Position numbers and translations under genes: made by a program
Notes under the pieces: model-generated
What the model saw: only the letters and a program-made list of their open reading frames with translations
What the model was told of the DNA's origin: nothing
Databases searched by the model: none
Source of the DNA: Siphonodentalium dalli
Lineage: Eukaryota > Mollusca > Scaphopoda > Gadilida > Siphonodentaliidae
DNA: 64,000 nt
Reading direction: 5' to 3'
NCBI GenBank assembly: GCA_032622095.1
Contig: CP136064.1
Span: forward strand, 179,276,011 to 179,340,010
Shown: piece after piece, positions 1 through 11,800 of the stretch
Position numbering within the stretch: the stretch's first letter is position 1
How the letters are laid out: every line of letters starts with the position of its first letter

Positions 1-2280
1 AAAATTTTCACCAAGGTCCGAATACAATTTGTCGACCTGGGGAGGGGTGCAAAATTTGTCAAATTTTTTTTTGTCACCGATTCCAACTATTTTTACTTTC
101 GTGTATCTATACGACGTACTGATGCTACTCGTGAAAGAATTTTGTAAATCGGTTGAGAAATGGCCAAGTTATAACACATCGAAAAATGTACTAATAAAGT
201 CCATGTGTAGAAAGTGCTTGTGCCCAGATCTTCTCCTAGACGAAGCGCAACAGCTGGATTTGGTCTATGTGAGCGTCTTAAACATAGACAGAAGACCAAA
301 CCAGGAAATGCGAATGTCAAAAATTACACCAATGACCACTGTCAATATATTTCAACATCCATTCTTTTTTTCGCGCACTGTGTTAATTGTTATGTTGGCT
401 AATGGGTAATCACTCAAAACAATGTCGGCTGTCTGTCTTGTCAATCGGCCATGATTCTGCAGTTTTATCATGATGCGGCTTAAAAATGGCATATTTTGAA
501 ACCAAAAACGGTCAAAATTTGTTAGTTTTTAAATAGTAGTTCGTTTTGTTTTCACTTTTTTTAAAACGCGCATTTTTGACAAAAAAAATTCTCGACTTTG
601 ATATTTGAAAAACGAAACTGTGGTGTCAGCCGGATAATGTTATAACACTTCTCCGCATGGACCACGTTTTCCTAAAGCACAATCCGTCTATGCGCGGACT
701 TTCGCTTGCAGTTCTCAATTCAATTGAAACTATTTGATATCCGTTCGCGTACCCGTAAACCATTTTTTTTATATTATATTTTTTAATTGAATGAACGGGA
801 GTCAGCGTATCCCGTCCGACGCCCCAACCTTGCCACCCCTTAGTCGCTAATTTTGTTATCATAATTTCGGAACGTGACACTTTGCGGTTTGGTATTGGTT
901 TACCATCTGACATAGTGCATACTTTTGTTGAATTCATATCTGACCATTTAAAAACTGTCTCTTTATCATCTGTATGTGTCACGAGTGAAAATATATGACT
1001 TTATTGTCCGACTGTTAAGACCGCCGATTGCATATTTCGCATTAATTGGACGAGACGTAATGTAAAGTCTTATAACTTACGAATAGGCGACAACGTCGAC
1101 GTCGTACATTCGTCCGCTAATCGGAAAATATACCAAAAATGCCTTAAAGCGCCGTCTAATTCACCACCTGCGTGTATTCAAGAATATGAATCACACCAAA
1201 ATTAAGCGAATTGCATATGGAATGTGTAGGTATAAGCTGCCATGTATATATCATTTCCAGAATGCTACCATTTCATGACAATCTATTTGTTAAAATAAAA
1301 CACCTTAAACTGTTGGGAACATCGCGATATAGGCAAGCGAGCAAAGAGAGTTTAATGTCATCGTACCATACGCTATTTCGCTGTTGCGAAATGGGTGGTC
1401 GTTCAATGTAGCATAATTACATTGAACGACATATATAAGTATGTTTTTGTGTGAATAATGATTGTTAACTTGGTATTATGAATTTATGCATGACTGTGAA
1501 GACTTGCAATAACGTATTAAATGGTAAAATACGCGCATTCATATCCGTATATTCCCAAGAATATCCGTCTATTTTACAAGCTCGACATGCTATATTTGTT
1601 TATGGTATACTACCGTTTCAACACATCGGCTATTTATCATTTTGCTGGTGAGAAGGCGTATGTTCAGTTTGGTGCTATTTATGTGCACAGAAAAGGCACC
1701 ATTACTCGGGAAAGCAACATACCGAAATGCATATAGATGTACGCGAATCATGTTACGTTCTCACACAATGCAGCTTTCCCAAATCCGTGCTCTTTAAAAT
1801 AGAATTGGCTGCATGACTGGCCTACTTCTGATGGCACAGTGTGTTACGCACCTGTCCGATTAAGTCGCTTTGAACCCAAAATATATACAAAATTCGCACA
1901 AGCTGTGGAAAAGTTCGCGATCTTGGACAGTCAGTACAATCGGTATAAACGTTTGTAACGACATAACGTGTCTTGACAGCATTACCTGTTATGCTATATT
2001 GATATGTTTATAAATTATATTTAATGCTTGATTCCTGATACACATATATAGTGACATTTCAGTGATCTTCTAGAACGTTCCCGAGCATGATAGAACTTCA
2101 AATAAAACATATTCGCCTTTGTCCCATTCTGGTGATTTGGGCTCTTTCTTAGCATGTTACTAATTTTATAATAAGACGTAATCAAGACATGTGTTATCAG
2201 TTGTGTAAGTGATTGCCATTCGCGCATAATTATTTCATAAATAAATATATCCGCTGCACGTAGATATAACCGTCGCTTAT
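1..2280. other. Single-copy, CpG-richer region, no recognised gene
   Basis: I found no copy of this stretch elsewhere in the window and no recognisable domain. CpG dinucleotides (GTCGAC, GCGCG, CGTCGACGTCG near 1090-1110) look more frequent by eye than in the repeat-filled remainder. It could be less methylated DNA, a distal regulatory region, or an old mobile element. One open frame of 118 codons lies inside on the - strand and is listed separately. Confidence 0.4.
626..982 (-). CDS. Hypothetical reading frame, 118 codons, unrecognised
   Basis: An ATG-started frame on the - strand ends in TGA at 626-628. The product is basic and mostly hydrophilic, with a Gly/Trp-rich patch (KGWQGWGVGRD) near residues 48-58. 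No signal peptide, membrane segment or known family is visible. No polyadenylation signal or splice context was established. It is longer than most chance frames in this AT-rich DNA and uses CG-containing codons, but it has no homology support. It may be an intronless gene, an exon, or chance. Confidence 0.2.
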   Translation of the reverse strand: MTHTDDKETVFKWSDMNSTKVCTMSDGKPIPNRKVSRSEIMITKLATKGWQGWGVGRDTLTPVHSIKKYNIKKMVYGYANGYQIVSIELRTASESPRIDGLCFRKTWSMRRSVITLSG

Positions 2281-2723
2281 ATTACTAGCCGTTGAAATCA
2301 CTGACCCGACAAACTGATAAACCAAGACTTAACAGTCTTGGCAAATTACAGATCGGCATTGATTTAAAACTTCGCACTTCATTGTGGACAGACTATAACT
2401 ATCCGTATCTTTCACGAGAATATACCATCCCATGGCATTGCAGTTATAATTTTTAACATTTCAAGTCTTTAATTTGGAATATAGGCACAAGAGATAGTGT
2501 ACACATGTGTGTATGTATACTAATAAAACCGAACTGTGTGTGTGTTCATTTGTTTGTCAGTCTGACCTGCTGTTGGTGACCAACCGGTTGGATCATGACA
2601 AAAATAAAATTGGAACACACGGTGAATTGTTACGTGGAGTGTCATGGGATAGGTACATCTGACATCATGTGATTAAATTTGGAATTCATGAATAATTTAA
2701 AAACATTTTTACATCTATATCTA

Positions 2724-2893
2724 CAGTATACCCTAAGTAATCGACTCCTTAAACATAGCAGAATTATGGGTAACATTTCAGGATTTAGTGGGAAATATAG
2801 CCTGTTGACATTCATTCGAAAGCTCTCCTGAATCCCGAAAAGTTACACATAATTCTGCTGTGTTTAAGGGGTCGATTACATAGGGCATTACTG
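2724..2893. mobile_element. Hairpin MITE, family A, copy 1 (internally shortened)
   Basis: Family A ends are CAGTAATGCCCTAA and its reverse complement, flanked by TA. This copy has diverged ends (CAGTATACCCTAAG) and lacks part of the central arms. Thirteen copies occur in the window. Full copies are near-perfect inverted repeats of about 210-230 bp, with no coding capacity. The TA flank and terminal inverted repeat fit a non-autonomous Tc1/mariner-like element, but the superfamily is inference. Confidence 0.85.
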
Positions 2894-3934
2894 TATATTT
2901 CCGAATTTCTGTCTCTCTGCCTGTGTCTGTCTTCTATAAAAATTACAGGAGACCATCTAGATGATACCAAAGGGGTCTACTAGGGGTCACTTTTTATGAG
3001 AAATATAATTTCAAAAGTAGCCTCATTCTTCATCTTTTATTTTTGCGAACTAATGTGTTTATGATGTTCATGTATCATAATATAAGGTCTGAAGTATGCA
3101 TGGTTGTAACTAAATAAATACTTCAATAGTTGTGGAACGGATTAATCGAGATAAACAAAATTACGATCGAAAAGATGAGCCACTACTTATATTCCATGAC
3201 TTTTTAAAGTTATAGATATAGTTAGAATGATTGTGGTTATGGTTACGCTAGAGCATGGTTATGCTTATAAAACATTTAGTATTGGGACATGGTACGTGTT
3301 GCCGATAGGTATGGTTATGATTAAGGTTTGGGTTATGGGAAAGGTAATGATTGAGAGGAGATTTGGATAGGAATATATATGATAATTATATATATGGAAG
3401 TATCAAACTTCCAATTGGAAGTTTAAAATTTCTAGTTATTATATTGAGATTGGTACAAAGTGTTGATACTTATGCAAATATGATCAACTTGGAACTCTTA
3501 AGTTCATGGCCTACAGAGTAATCAGTTGTGTTCTTTTATGCAATAAATGTGTGAGTTCACCCATGCTTATAGAGATTTTAAACATATTTGCTATGATGAG
3601 CTTATTCAAGCTCAATTGTTTCCAAGAAGTAACAAAAGGTAATAACAATAAATATATTTTAGTCGTATGAAATGACTGCTATTGGTGTAAGCTGATTGTT
3701 GTTTGTTAGTAACAGGAGTGACATACTTTACTGCTTTGCTTGATTAAGTCATGTTGCCATGGCAATAGCAATAAAATTCCAGCGTGCCGAAGCAAACCCT
3801 AATTCATGGTGAGTCATCAGGTTTGACATGGAAATGTTTTTTTCTGTGAATTTGAACTTTGAATTTTCGCGTAATGCAATCTTCCAAATTGTACAGTTTT
3901 CAAATATTCACCCATATATAGATATTAGCAGATG
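2894..3934. other. Intergenic or intronic sequence, no feature seen
   Basis: AT-rich sequence without a convincing exon, RNA gene or repeat copy. The same is true of 2281-2723. If the - strand gene continues leftward beyond 5627, this would be intron or 3' flank. Confidence 0.4.
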
Positions 3935-4040
3935 ACAGATAATACAAGTGCAGCAGGATTCCTGGCCATTTGTTGAACTTATTATCTGATCATTTCATAA
4001 GGCAACTACTTGTCAATGAGTATTTAGTAAAGAAAGGGTT
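3935..4040 (-). repeat. Dispersed repeat family C, partial copy
   Basis: Read on the - strand this starts AACCCTTTCTTTACTAAATAC and continues with TTCAACAAATGG and CACTTGTATTATC. The same sequence begins the longer copy at 19785-20019, and a third copy lies at 57955-58194. Full copies carry inverted ends of the form TTAACCCTTTCT, so this is probably a MITE truncated on one side. Confidence 0.65.
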
Positions 4041-4189
4041 TATAATAAAGTGTTCATGTGGCTTACCTGTCAACATCTAGTATGAACAACAAAATTTAAT
4101 TGATTTTTTTAGTGTGGATGGATACGAGTGAGATATCGATATCTCACTGGACATATAACAGTTTTTATACTACTATTTGATAGCTTAGC

Positions 4190-5541
4190 TGGGGCCCTGC
4201 GAAGATTCGATTCGCTGTCGACATTGGCGACCAGAATCGGGATCGATACCGATTCGTTTATTTTCTAATCGGCCCATTCTTTCCCGTTTATGGGGACAAA
4301 CAACTAAATTTTTTATTTATGGAGCTCAATTGACAGGGCAATTGCCGCATTGTACTGTTTTCCCCATCTGGATGTCACCGGCACCATGCAAATTAGAGTT
4401 TATACTAGTTATGCGATTACATCCAATCGCAGTCCATCACCTTTTCGCGGATATCAATACGTGTGACACTCATAACATTGGTGGTTCTTGGACAATGTTG
4501 GGGTTAAATGTAGTATATATAAGTGACTATAATCACTATATACAGGTCAAAAGTCAAGACATCTACGGTTTCATATACTCTAATATAGTTATTGTTAGCA
4601 ATAGTTTCTTATAATTGATATAGATATGCATTCATATACCTATATAAACATGCCAAGTGTGTTTTATGTCATAATTATGAGTTGCATATTAATACATTTT
4701 AATTCCCCCATACTGTTAATATCCAACGATCCACCTATATATTAACATGTTAAGATGGTCCCTCACATAAATGCATTTCGATGGAAAAGAAAGCCGGGTA
4801 ATGCAATCTTTTATTATAAATTCAGGGATAAAACGCACATGGTAATTATATAGAGTTACCCTCCCATCAAACGGAATGCATTATCACAAGTTGCCCATCC
4901 GGGTACTGCAATCGCAACTTCTCGGATTATTGTACTTGGCATAGGTATTTGTGTACGAAAATCACCGAAGTTGGCAGATTGCTGGGTACTGATGCGGCGG
5001 GTCATGCGCATTGATATGCATCCCATTGTTTATGGTACATCACTCCAGAAATATTGTAGCATGTACATCACTCCAGAAATCCTCAGAATATAGTCGTAGT
5101 CATTTACGACTATCAAATTAATTAATAAACACTATTACATATACACTTTATATTAGAGTAGTTGAGTAGTGTATCTTCAGTAGTATTTAATCATTTCACA
5201 GTGGTAAAGGTATGTGCTCAGATGACATATATGTCACATGTTATACTCAGTGATATATAGTCTCGATTTATGTACAAAAATGAAGTTGAGAACGATGTCA
5301 GTCACAAAATGTTTGTCTGTTTGTCTTGGTTCTTTGTTTCCTATTTGAAAGAAAGTCTCATCTGTTATGAAAATAAGCGAACAATAATTAGAAAGATATT
5401 CTATTTCGATGGTGAGCTATGATTTTCTCCATTCAGTGCTTGTCCCGATTCGATTCGGATTCGATGTCGATGTCAACATCAGACACCAGATTCGATTTGA
5501 GATTTGATTCAGTTGGCAAATTTCCAATTCGCAGGGGCCTA
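4190..5541. mobile_element. Non-autonomous hAT element (TIR TGGGGCCCTGCGAA)
   Basis: The left end is TGGGGCCCTGCGAA and the reversed right end TAGGCCCCTGCGAA. Both are followed by sequence rich in GATTCGATTCG. It is flanked by a perfect 8-bp duplication, AGCTTAGC, at 4182-4189 and 5542-5549, which is the hAT hallmark. No transposase-length frame is present. The ends match those of the nested element at 8350-9361, so both belong to one family. Confidence 0.9.
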
Positions 5542-5626
5542 AGCTTAGCATATAATAAAATCACTTCAGCTATTTCTATAATATGCAGACTTATTGGTAT
5601 ACATTGGCTGTATGAAAGATAATTAC

Positions 5627-5888
5627 CGTAGGTTTATAGGCGAGACCAGACCCGAACAACGGGTTCATCACAACTTGATCGCATTTTTCTATTGACATCA
5701 TTTTTGCGAGTGCCTCATTGGCAATCATCTTGAGTTCATCAGGTCCACTTGAGTCAGCAACCTGATCAGACCGGATCGTGCTGGGCAGGAATGCAGGGTT
5801 ATTTACACATAGTTTCAGCCGAGAGTGACATGAACTTCGGAACAAACACTCCAATCCTTTATGTTGTCGATGTCTTTCTTTCAGCCAC
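5627..5888 (-). CDS. Exon 4 of the unrecognised - strand gene
   Basis: 262 nt from a pyrimidine-rich acceptor (AACTCCTCTTCACCAG) to donor CCTACG/GTAATT. It enters in phase 2, exactly as exon 3 leaves, and ends in phase 0. It codes for a basic WLKERHRQHKG stretch, a Cys-containing segment, then an acidic helix-like DELKMIANEALAKMMSIEK. Confidence 0.65.
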
Positions 5889-8800
5889 CTGGTGAAGAGG
5901 AGTTAACAGTAAGCCCTCAAATAGAATCAAAGAGCAGAAGTAAAATGTGTATGATTTACAACCAAGCCTTGAAATAGTGTGTCTGTCATTTATTTTTGCA
6001 GAATGAGGTCCCCTGATGGTGAGATTAGTGATGCTACCCCGCACAGCAGGCTAGCTTCACTAAATTCACCCTCTAGGAACCTCATTCTGGTTGGGACTCA
6101 TCTTCTAGGAACTATCTATAGTCTCAAATTAACATTGTTTTAGTTACCTTTTCCCTTCTATTCAATTTCTATATTCCCTAATTTGCAGAAGATAAAATAC
6201 ATAATCGAGTTGACTAATGGGTGAAAATCACCAACTTCAACTTTTTATCCTTGGTCTCCCATAGCAATTTAGGCCTAAGCAGAATGAGGTTCTCAGACTC
6301 TGACTTCTCTCTGTTGGATAGTGACATAAATCCCATTCAACTCGTAATGGTACTACAACATTAAATTATGTGCATGTTCTAACAGTTTACTGTAGCCATG
6401 ATATCCTAACCGTCACACTGGATGGGGTTTCAATTTCCTTTGTTTGTACCAAATACTTCATTTAACCCTTTCATGATGGGAGCCAAGCTAGTGCAGCATT
6501 AAAGATCATGTGCCAGTGCATTCTCTTATATATGCGAGTCTCCCACAGGAGCCTCGCATATATAAGAAAATGCATTGACTTACAAGGTCAAGGTAAATAT
6601 TGTTAGGCCAATGTATTCTCTTATAAATGCGAGACTCCCTATGGGAGATTCACATATGCATGAGAATACATTGGCACAGGGTTTTCGCAAAGGTTCAGGA
6701 AGCTCCAGTCATGAAGGGGTACTAGTAATGATACAGACACTCATTCAATTATCAACCCTCGGACAAGCGTCCTCAATTGGCTGATTGAATAGAAGATAAT
6801 TGCATGCGTTTTACTTAATTCTGGTATCGTGGATCATGCGAAACAAGAATCTCATTACGCACTGGTCATTATACATGCATTGCCGTGTTCAATAATTCTA
6901 CTCATTGTAATTTTTTGGCCCTACATGAATTTTACGACCACAAATAGATAAACATATTCGTAACTGAATAAGTGAGTTTGTGAAACCTTTCTATTAAGGC
7001 AGTGATTCACGTAACCGAATGGAATACACAAAATCCTCATCTGCCTGCCATTTGCTTATATTGCTGAGAATTTTAGTAATTAAGAAATAGATTATTCCAA
7101 TGTATATTAATGATGTACAATGTATATGTATAGCCGTATGTCTTGATCAAGTTATAAGATGACAGGATGAATGATAACACCTTTATAGACTCATTAGTGT
7201 ATAATCTATACTAATTAATAGAACTGAATGGCATAATCAATTCTAGAAATAAAGGGCTAAATCTTTTGGGGTGTAACGATACATCGATGTATCAATGCGA
7301 CCGTGATACAGCTCTGATGATACGGTCATCGATACGGGCTTTCAAACGATACATATCTCGATACACAAATTGCATGTTGTTATTAACTATTCAGGTAAGT
7401 AAGCAGCTGTCGCCACGAACGAGAAAGATCAATGTTGAATCAGTATCTAACAAAAAATTAAGGCAATTCCCCACAATAAGTAATGAAAATTATAACCATT
7501 CCCTATTTTATCACGGAGTAACAGTGAGGCCAACAGACCGTACTGTATCAATTTGCATGTGTAGACAGTCCGATGCTATCTTCTTGAAACACATTGTATT
7601 AATAGAACAATCAGTTGCTAGTGATCCACTGATCAAAGCACAGACCTGACCTGAGTGACCTCAATTTTAATGACCTATTTCAATAGTACACGTCATGCAG
7701 CATGTGAGCGACTTTGTCAATAACATGTCGTTTACAGCCTTTGATGTCTGTCTTACTGCTATTGCTACAATTTTATTTCACTGTTAACCAGAGTGATGCA
7801 GCTGCTGTAGTCTCAACCTATATCATATCAATCTACATGTATGTCTTTCCCATGTCATGTCAACACTGAACACTGCACTCTGTGCACTGGCCCATGAGGA
7901 TCCCTGAGCAATCGTTAAACTTCCCGCATTAAACTCGTCAACAGACAATGAACTCCCCCCCCCACCAGTTCCTGTTATAAAGTTGACAACTTGACATGAA
8001 TTATTAATATAAAGCCCCTCCCATTTAACTGTCAATCTTGTGACATAGACTGAGAGATATACGGAGACGACGTTCCTCATTGGTCAACAGGTAGTGTTTG
8101 TACTCTCTAATTAATTTTGTTCAGACAACACAGTGCAACAATTGGCTCAATATCACATCTTTATGCTTCCCGGTCAGATGGGATATCACTGATATTCAAT
8201 ACATTGACGAGCATTTAATTAGTTTTTTTCTTTTTAGACAATACAATACAAGTTGCAACAACAAACACTTTAGATGAACATCTAGTACACACATTTTAGT
8301 GAGTTCATGTACATGTAGCCATGCAAGCTCTTACCCACCTATCGTATCGTAGGGTCCTGCGAATTGGAGATTTTGATCGAATCGAATGTCGAATCGAATT
8401 GACAAAATCGAATCGAATATCAAACCGAATATCGAATTGAGTCATACCTGTGTGTTGAATTCTCAATTAGGCAAGTTTTGTCAACGATTAGACGATTTGT
8501 GAAACATTCTAATGAAGTTCCATCATAACTTATGTGGCGATCGACCGTCGTTCGTGATAGTATTAACTTCAATTGATAATTGTCGAGAGAAATAAAAACA
8601 GATCAAAACGTCCATGTGGCCGTCACGACGATTAACATATAACCATTAAACGGATTATCGGAACTGATATCACGCAAAATTTGTACAGTATGCATGTACA
8701 TGCAAAATTGCAAATCGGCGTTCAGAAACACCCGTTGTTATAAACTTGAAGATGCAACAACAGTCGCAAAAAATACAGGAGTAAAATGCAATTCGCAGAC

Positions 8801-11800
8801 ATAACTTACATAACGGCATAAGTTAGACAAGTGTCAAAGAATGCTCCAAAACTGAAAGTCAACTTCAAAAGAAAACACTGCCCACATGCACTTTTCGCCG
8901 CAGGAAACACGTGTTGTTTACATTCTCGCCGTTATTACATAAATCGGAATATGATAGCGGATAACGCTAGCGGTTGCTCTGTCTTAGTGTCTCGTACCTA
9001 TTATAATTTATGTGCGACGTCGGTTCATCGTCAATCTCCGAGCTTTTGACTACTCTGTTTGATACTAGAATTCAGACATATTCAGTCGAATTTGTGGCTA
9101 ATTACTGGCTATACTTAAATTTAATAGCATGCGAACATTCGCGATGTACAATAAGAATTATAAGATGCATATATTCACAATTTTCAGGAACTAAATGGCA
9201 CAGAAACAGCTAAGATCGACGTGTTTACTTGTCTGTAAACAGTCTACCTTTTCGTCAGTGTATATTCGAAATTTTGAGTTGGACATTTCGACTCGAATTC
9301 GAATCGAATTTGACTTTCGAATCGAATCTCGAATCGAATATCGAATATTCGCAGGAACCTATCGTATCGTGACCTCTGTATTGTGATAAACATTGATACA
9401 CACCATACCCCGTATCGTTACACCCCTATAAATCTTACCTCTCTAGCAGAACAGTTATGGAAGCAGTTGGAGGTTGGAACACAAGTCTGTCATTCGTATT
9501 CTCCAGAATAGACTCTAGTGAGTAAAATGTTGGAGACACGGGTGACTTGTCCACAAATGACTTGTGTAACTTATCTGTAAAAATATAATGACATTAAAAA
9601 TAGAATGAAAACTAATACATGGTCGTTCATTGCAAGTAGATGATAGATAAACTTAAAGTTGGCCGTTTATCATGTCATAGTGCTTATAATTAACCATCGG
9701 GGTCCATCTAAATCATCAAAATTATTAAAAAAAAATGCACAGAAAATTCCACATCTCCCAAGATTTTATCTTCCAGATGGCACATCTCTGATCAATCATG
9801 TTAGGCCTAAATAAGACTTGTTTTGAGGTATCCCTACGGGATCCTAAGACTACCCTAAAAATGGAGCCTTGCATTTATAAGAGACCGCATTGGCCTAACA
9901 ATATTTACCTTGACCATGTAAGCCAGTGTATTCTCTTATATATGCGAGGCTCCCTATGGAAGACTCACATATATAAGAGAATGCACTGGCACAGGATATT
10001 TAATGCTGCACCAGCGCAGCTCCCATCAATAAAGGGTTGAGATAGTGCACAACAGAACTACATACATGTACTGGTAACATTTTATACCCTGGTATCATAC
10101 CTTTAACACTGAGGGGAACAATGTAGAGAGAGAACCTATCCATAGACTCCCTGCCAATTCTAGGGTAATCATCTCTGTTGATGGGTATGTGTAAGACACG
10201 TTCACCTGTGAAAAAATATTTTGTGAAATTTAATGGGCTAACCAGTAACAACACGTATATAAAATTTAGATAAATAAAGAGTTTATTCAACAGAAAGCAA
10301 AAGAAATATTAAAGTGATGTAGGTGTACATTGGGCATTTGATCTCATATACATTCATTGAACTCCATATCGCGGCAGTGTTAATAAATTGGTACACAATC
10401 AAAGCCAAATACATCAAAGAAAGATATACACACTGTTGCGAACTGTTTCTGCTGATATCAGCTTGAACTGCCTCGATAGTTGTTTGATTGGTGACTCCTG
10501 AGTAATGTTATAATCACGTGTGAAGCAAGTGGGCATGGTATAAAAAGGCTTTGAGTTATGATTGACGACTTATAAGTTGCAACAATATACAAGATGATTA
10601 TTGACTAAATTTAGATTGATGGATAATAATTGCTGTCAACTTGTGTCTGCGGTTTCCATTCCCCAAATCGTCATTTGCGTATTAACCTTTTGAGTGCCAG
10701 GTCCGATTTTTGTATCAACCCATATACCCTGTGCCAATGCATTCTCTTATATATGCGAATCGACCATAGGTCGAGGCTTTTTTCAATTTTATTCTTATAT
10801 TCTTTAACAGACTTATTTTGTAGGTTTAGGGCCGATGAGATCGGCCCCTGGCACTCAAAGGGTTAAACAATATCCGCCTCATTGGTTGCTATTGAAGATA
10901 GTACTGATTGCGACTATACTAATTCATTGCGCTCAGGTATTTATCAAAGCCTTGACACTTCACGTGACATCACATGGCACATGCTCCATACAATACTATG
11001 AAATGAAGTCAGCTGTTTGACGCTTTCTTGGAGTATCTTTCATGCGCACATACCAGGTAGTTGAACCAATAACTTAGTATTTGACAGCATATGTCAGGTG
11101 TGTGCATTGACATGCTCAACTATAACCATACCAGTCTATTTTAATGATAATAACTTCTTATTACACTAGTATAACTGTTTATTGCATATAATATGCCGGC
11201 TGTGGCAAGTATGTTTATTAAAAGCTGGCATATTGCATTTATAATTTAGAGCAGATTTTCTCTAATTTTGGCTGATTCAGATTATCGGAACATCAATAGA
11301 AATCGACATAACCAGGATATTATAATGGCTTCCTGTCAACCATCATCAATTAAAGATAAATATCTGACTAACATGCATGTTGCTGGAATAAACAATCACA
11401 ACTAAAACAAGAAGTTTGCTAGAGAGCTTGAGAAGTCCATCTATGTTTAAAGCTCTAAATAGCCAAATGAAGCCGAAAGTTCATGGGTTTGAAGCTTTTT
11501 CACAACTCTTGTTCCCCCTATGTGCATTCTCCTATAGATATGCGAGTCTCCCCAAGAGAGTCTCGCATATATAAGAGAATACACTGGCTTACAAAGTCAT
11601 GGTATATATTGTTAGGCCAACATATTCTCTTATATATGTGAGGCTCCCTTGGGAGACTCACATATATAAGAGAATGCATTGGCACAGGGTTTTCAAAACA
11701 CCCTACTCACACAAAAATAAGTCATACCATTCACGCCCCAGTGGTCACCACCAGTCAATTGTTGCAGATTAGAAAGTAGAAATTCCTTTGGTTCGTCATC

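Noticed and set aside
4330-4614. A 94-codon gene on the + strand
   Set aside because: Entirely inside a non-autonomous hAT element; no similarity to transposase seen and no supporting signals.
7266-7649. A 127-codon gene
   Set aside because: It starts inside the hAT terminal inverted repeat and has no domain.
7823-8080. An exon of the - strand gene
   Set aside because: It lies inside the hAT insertion, contains a homopolymer-derived Gly run, and no splice pairing fits the phases of the flanking exons.
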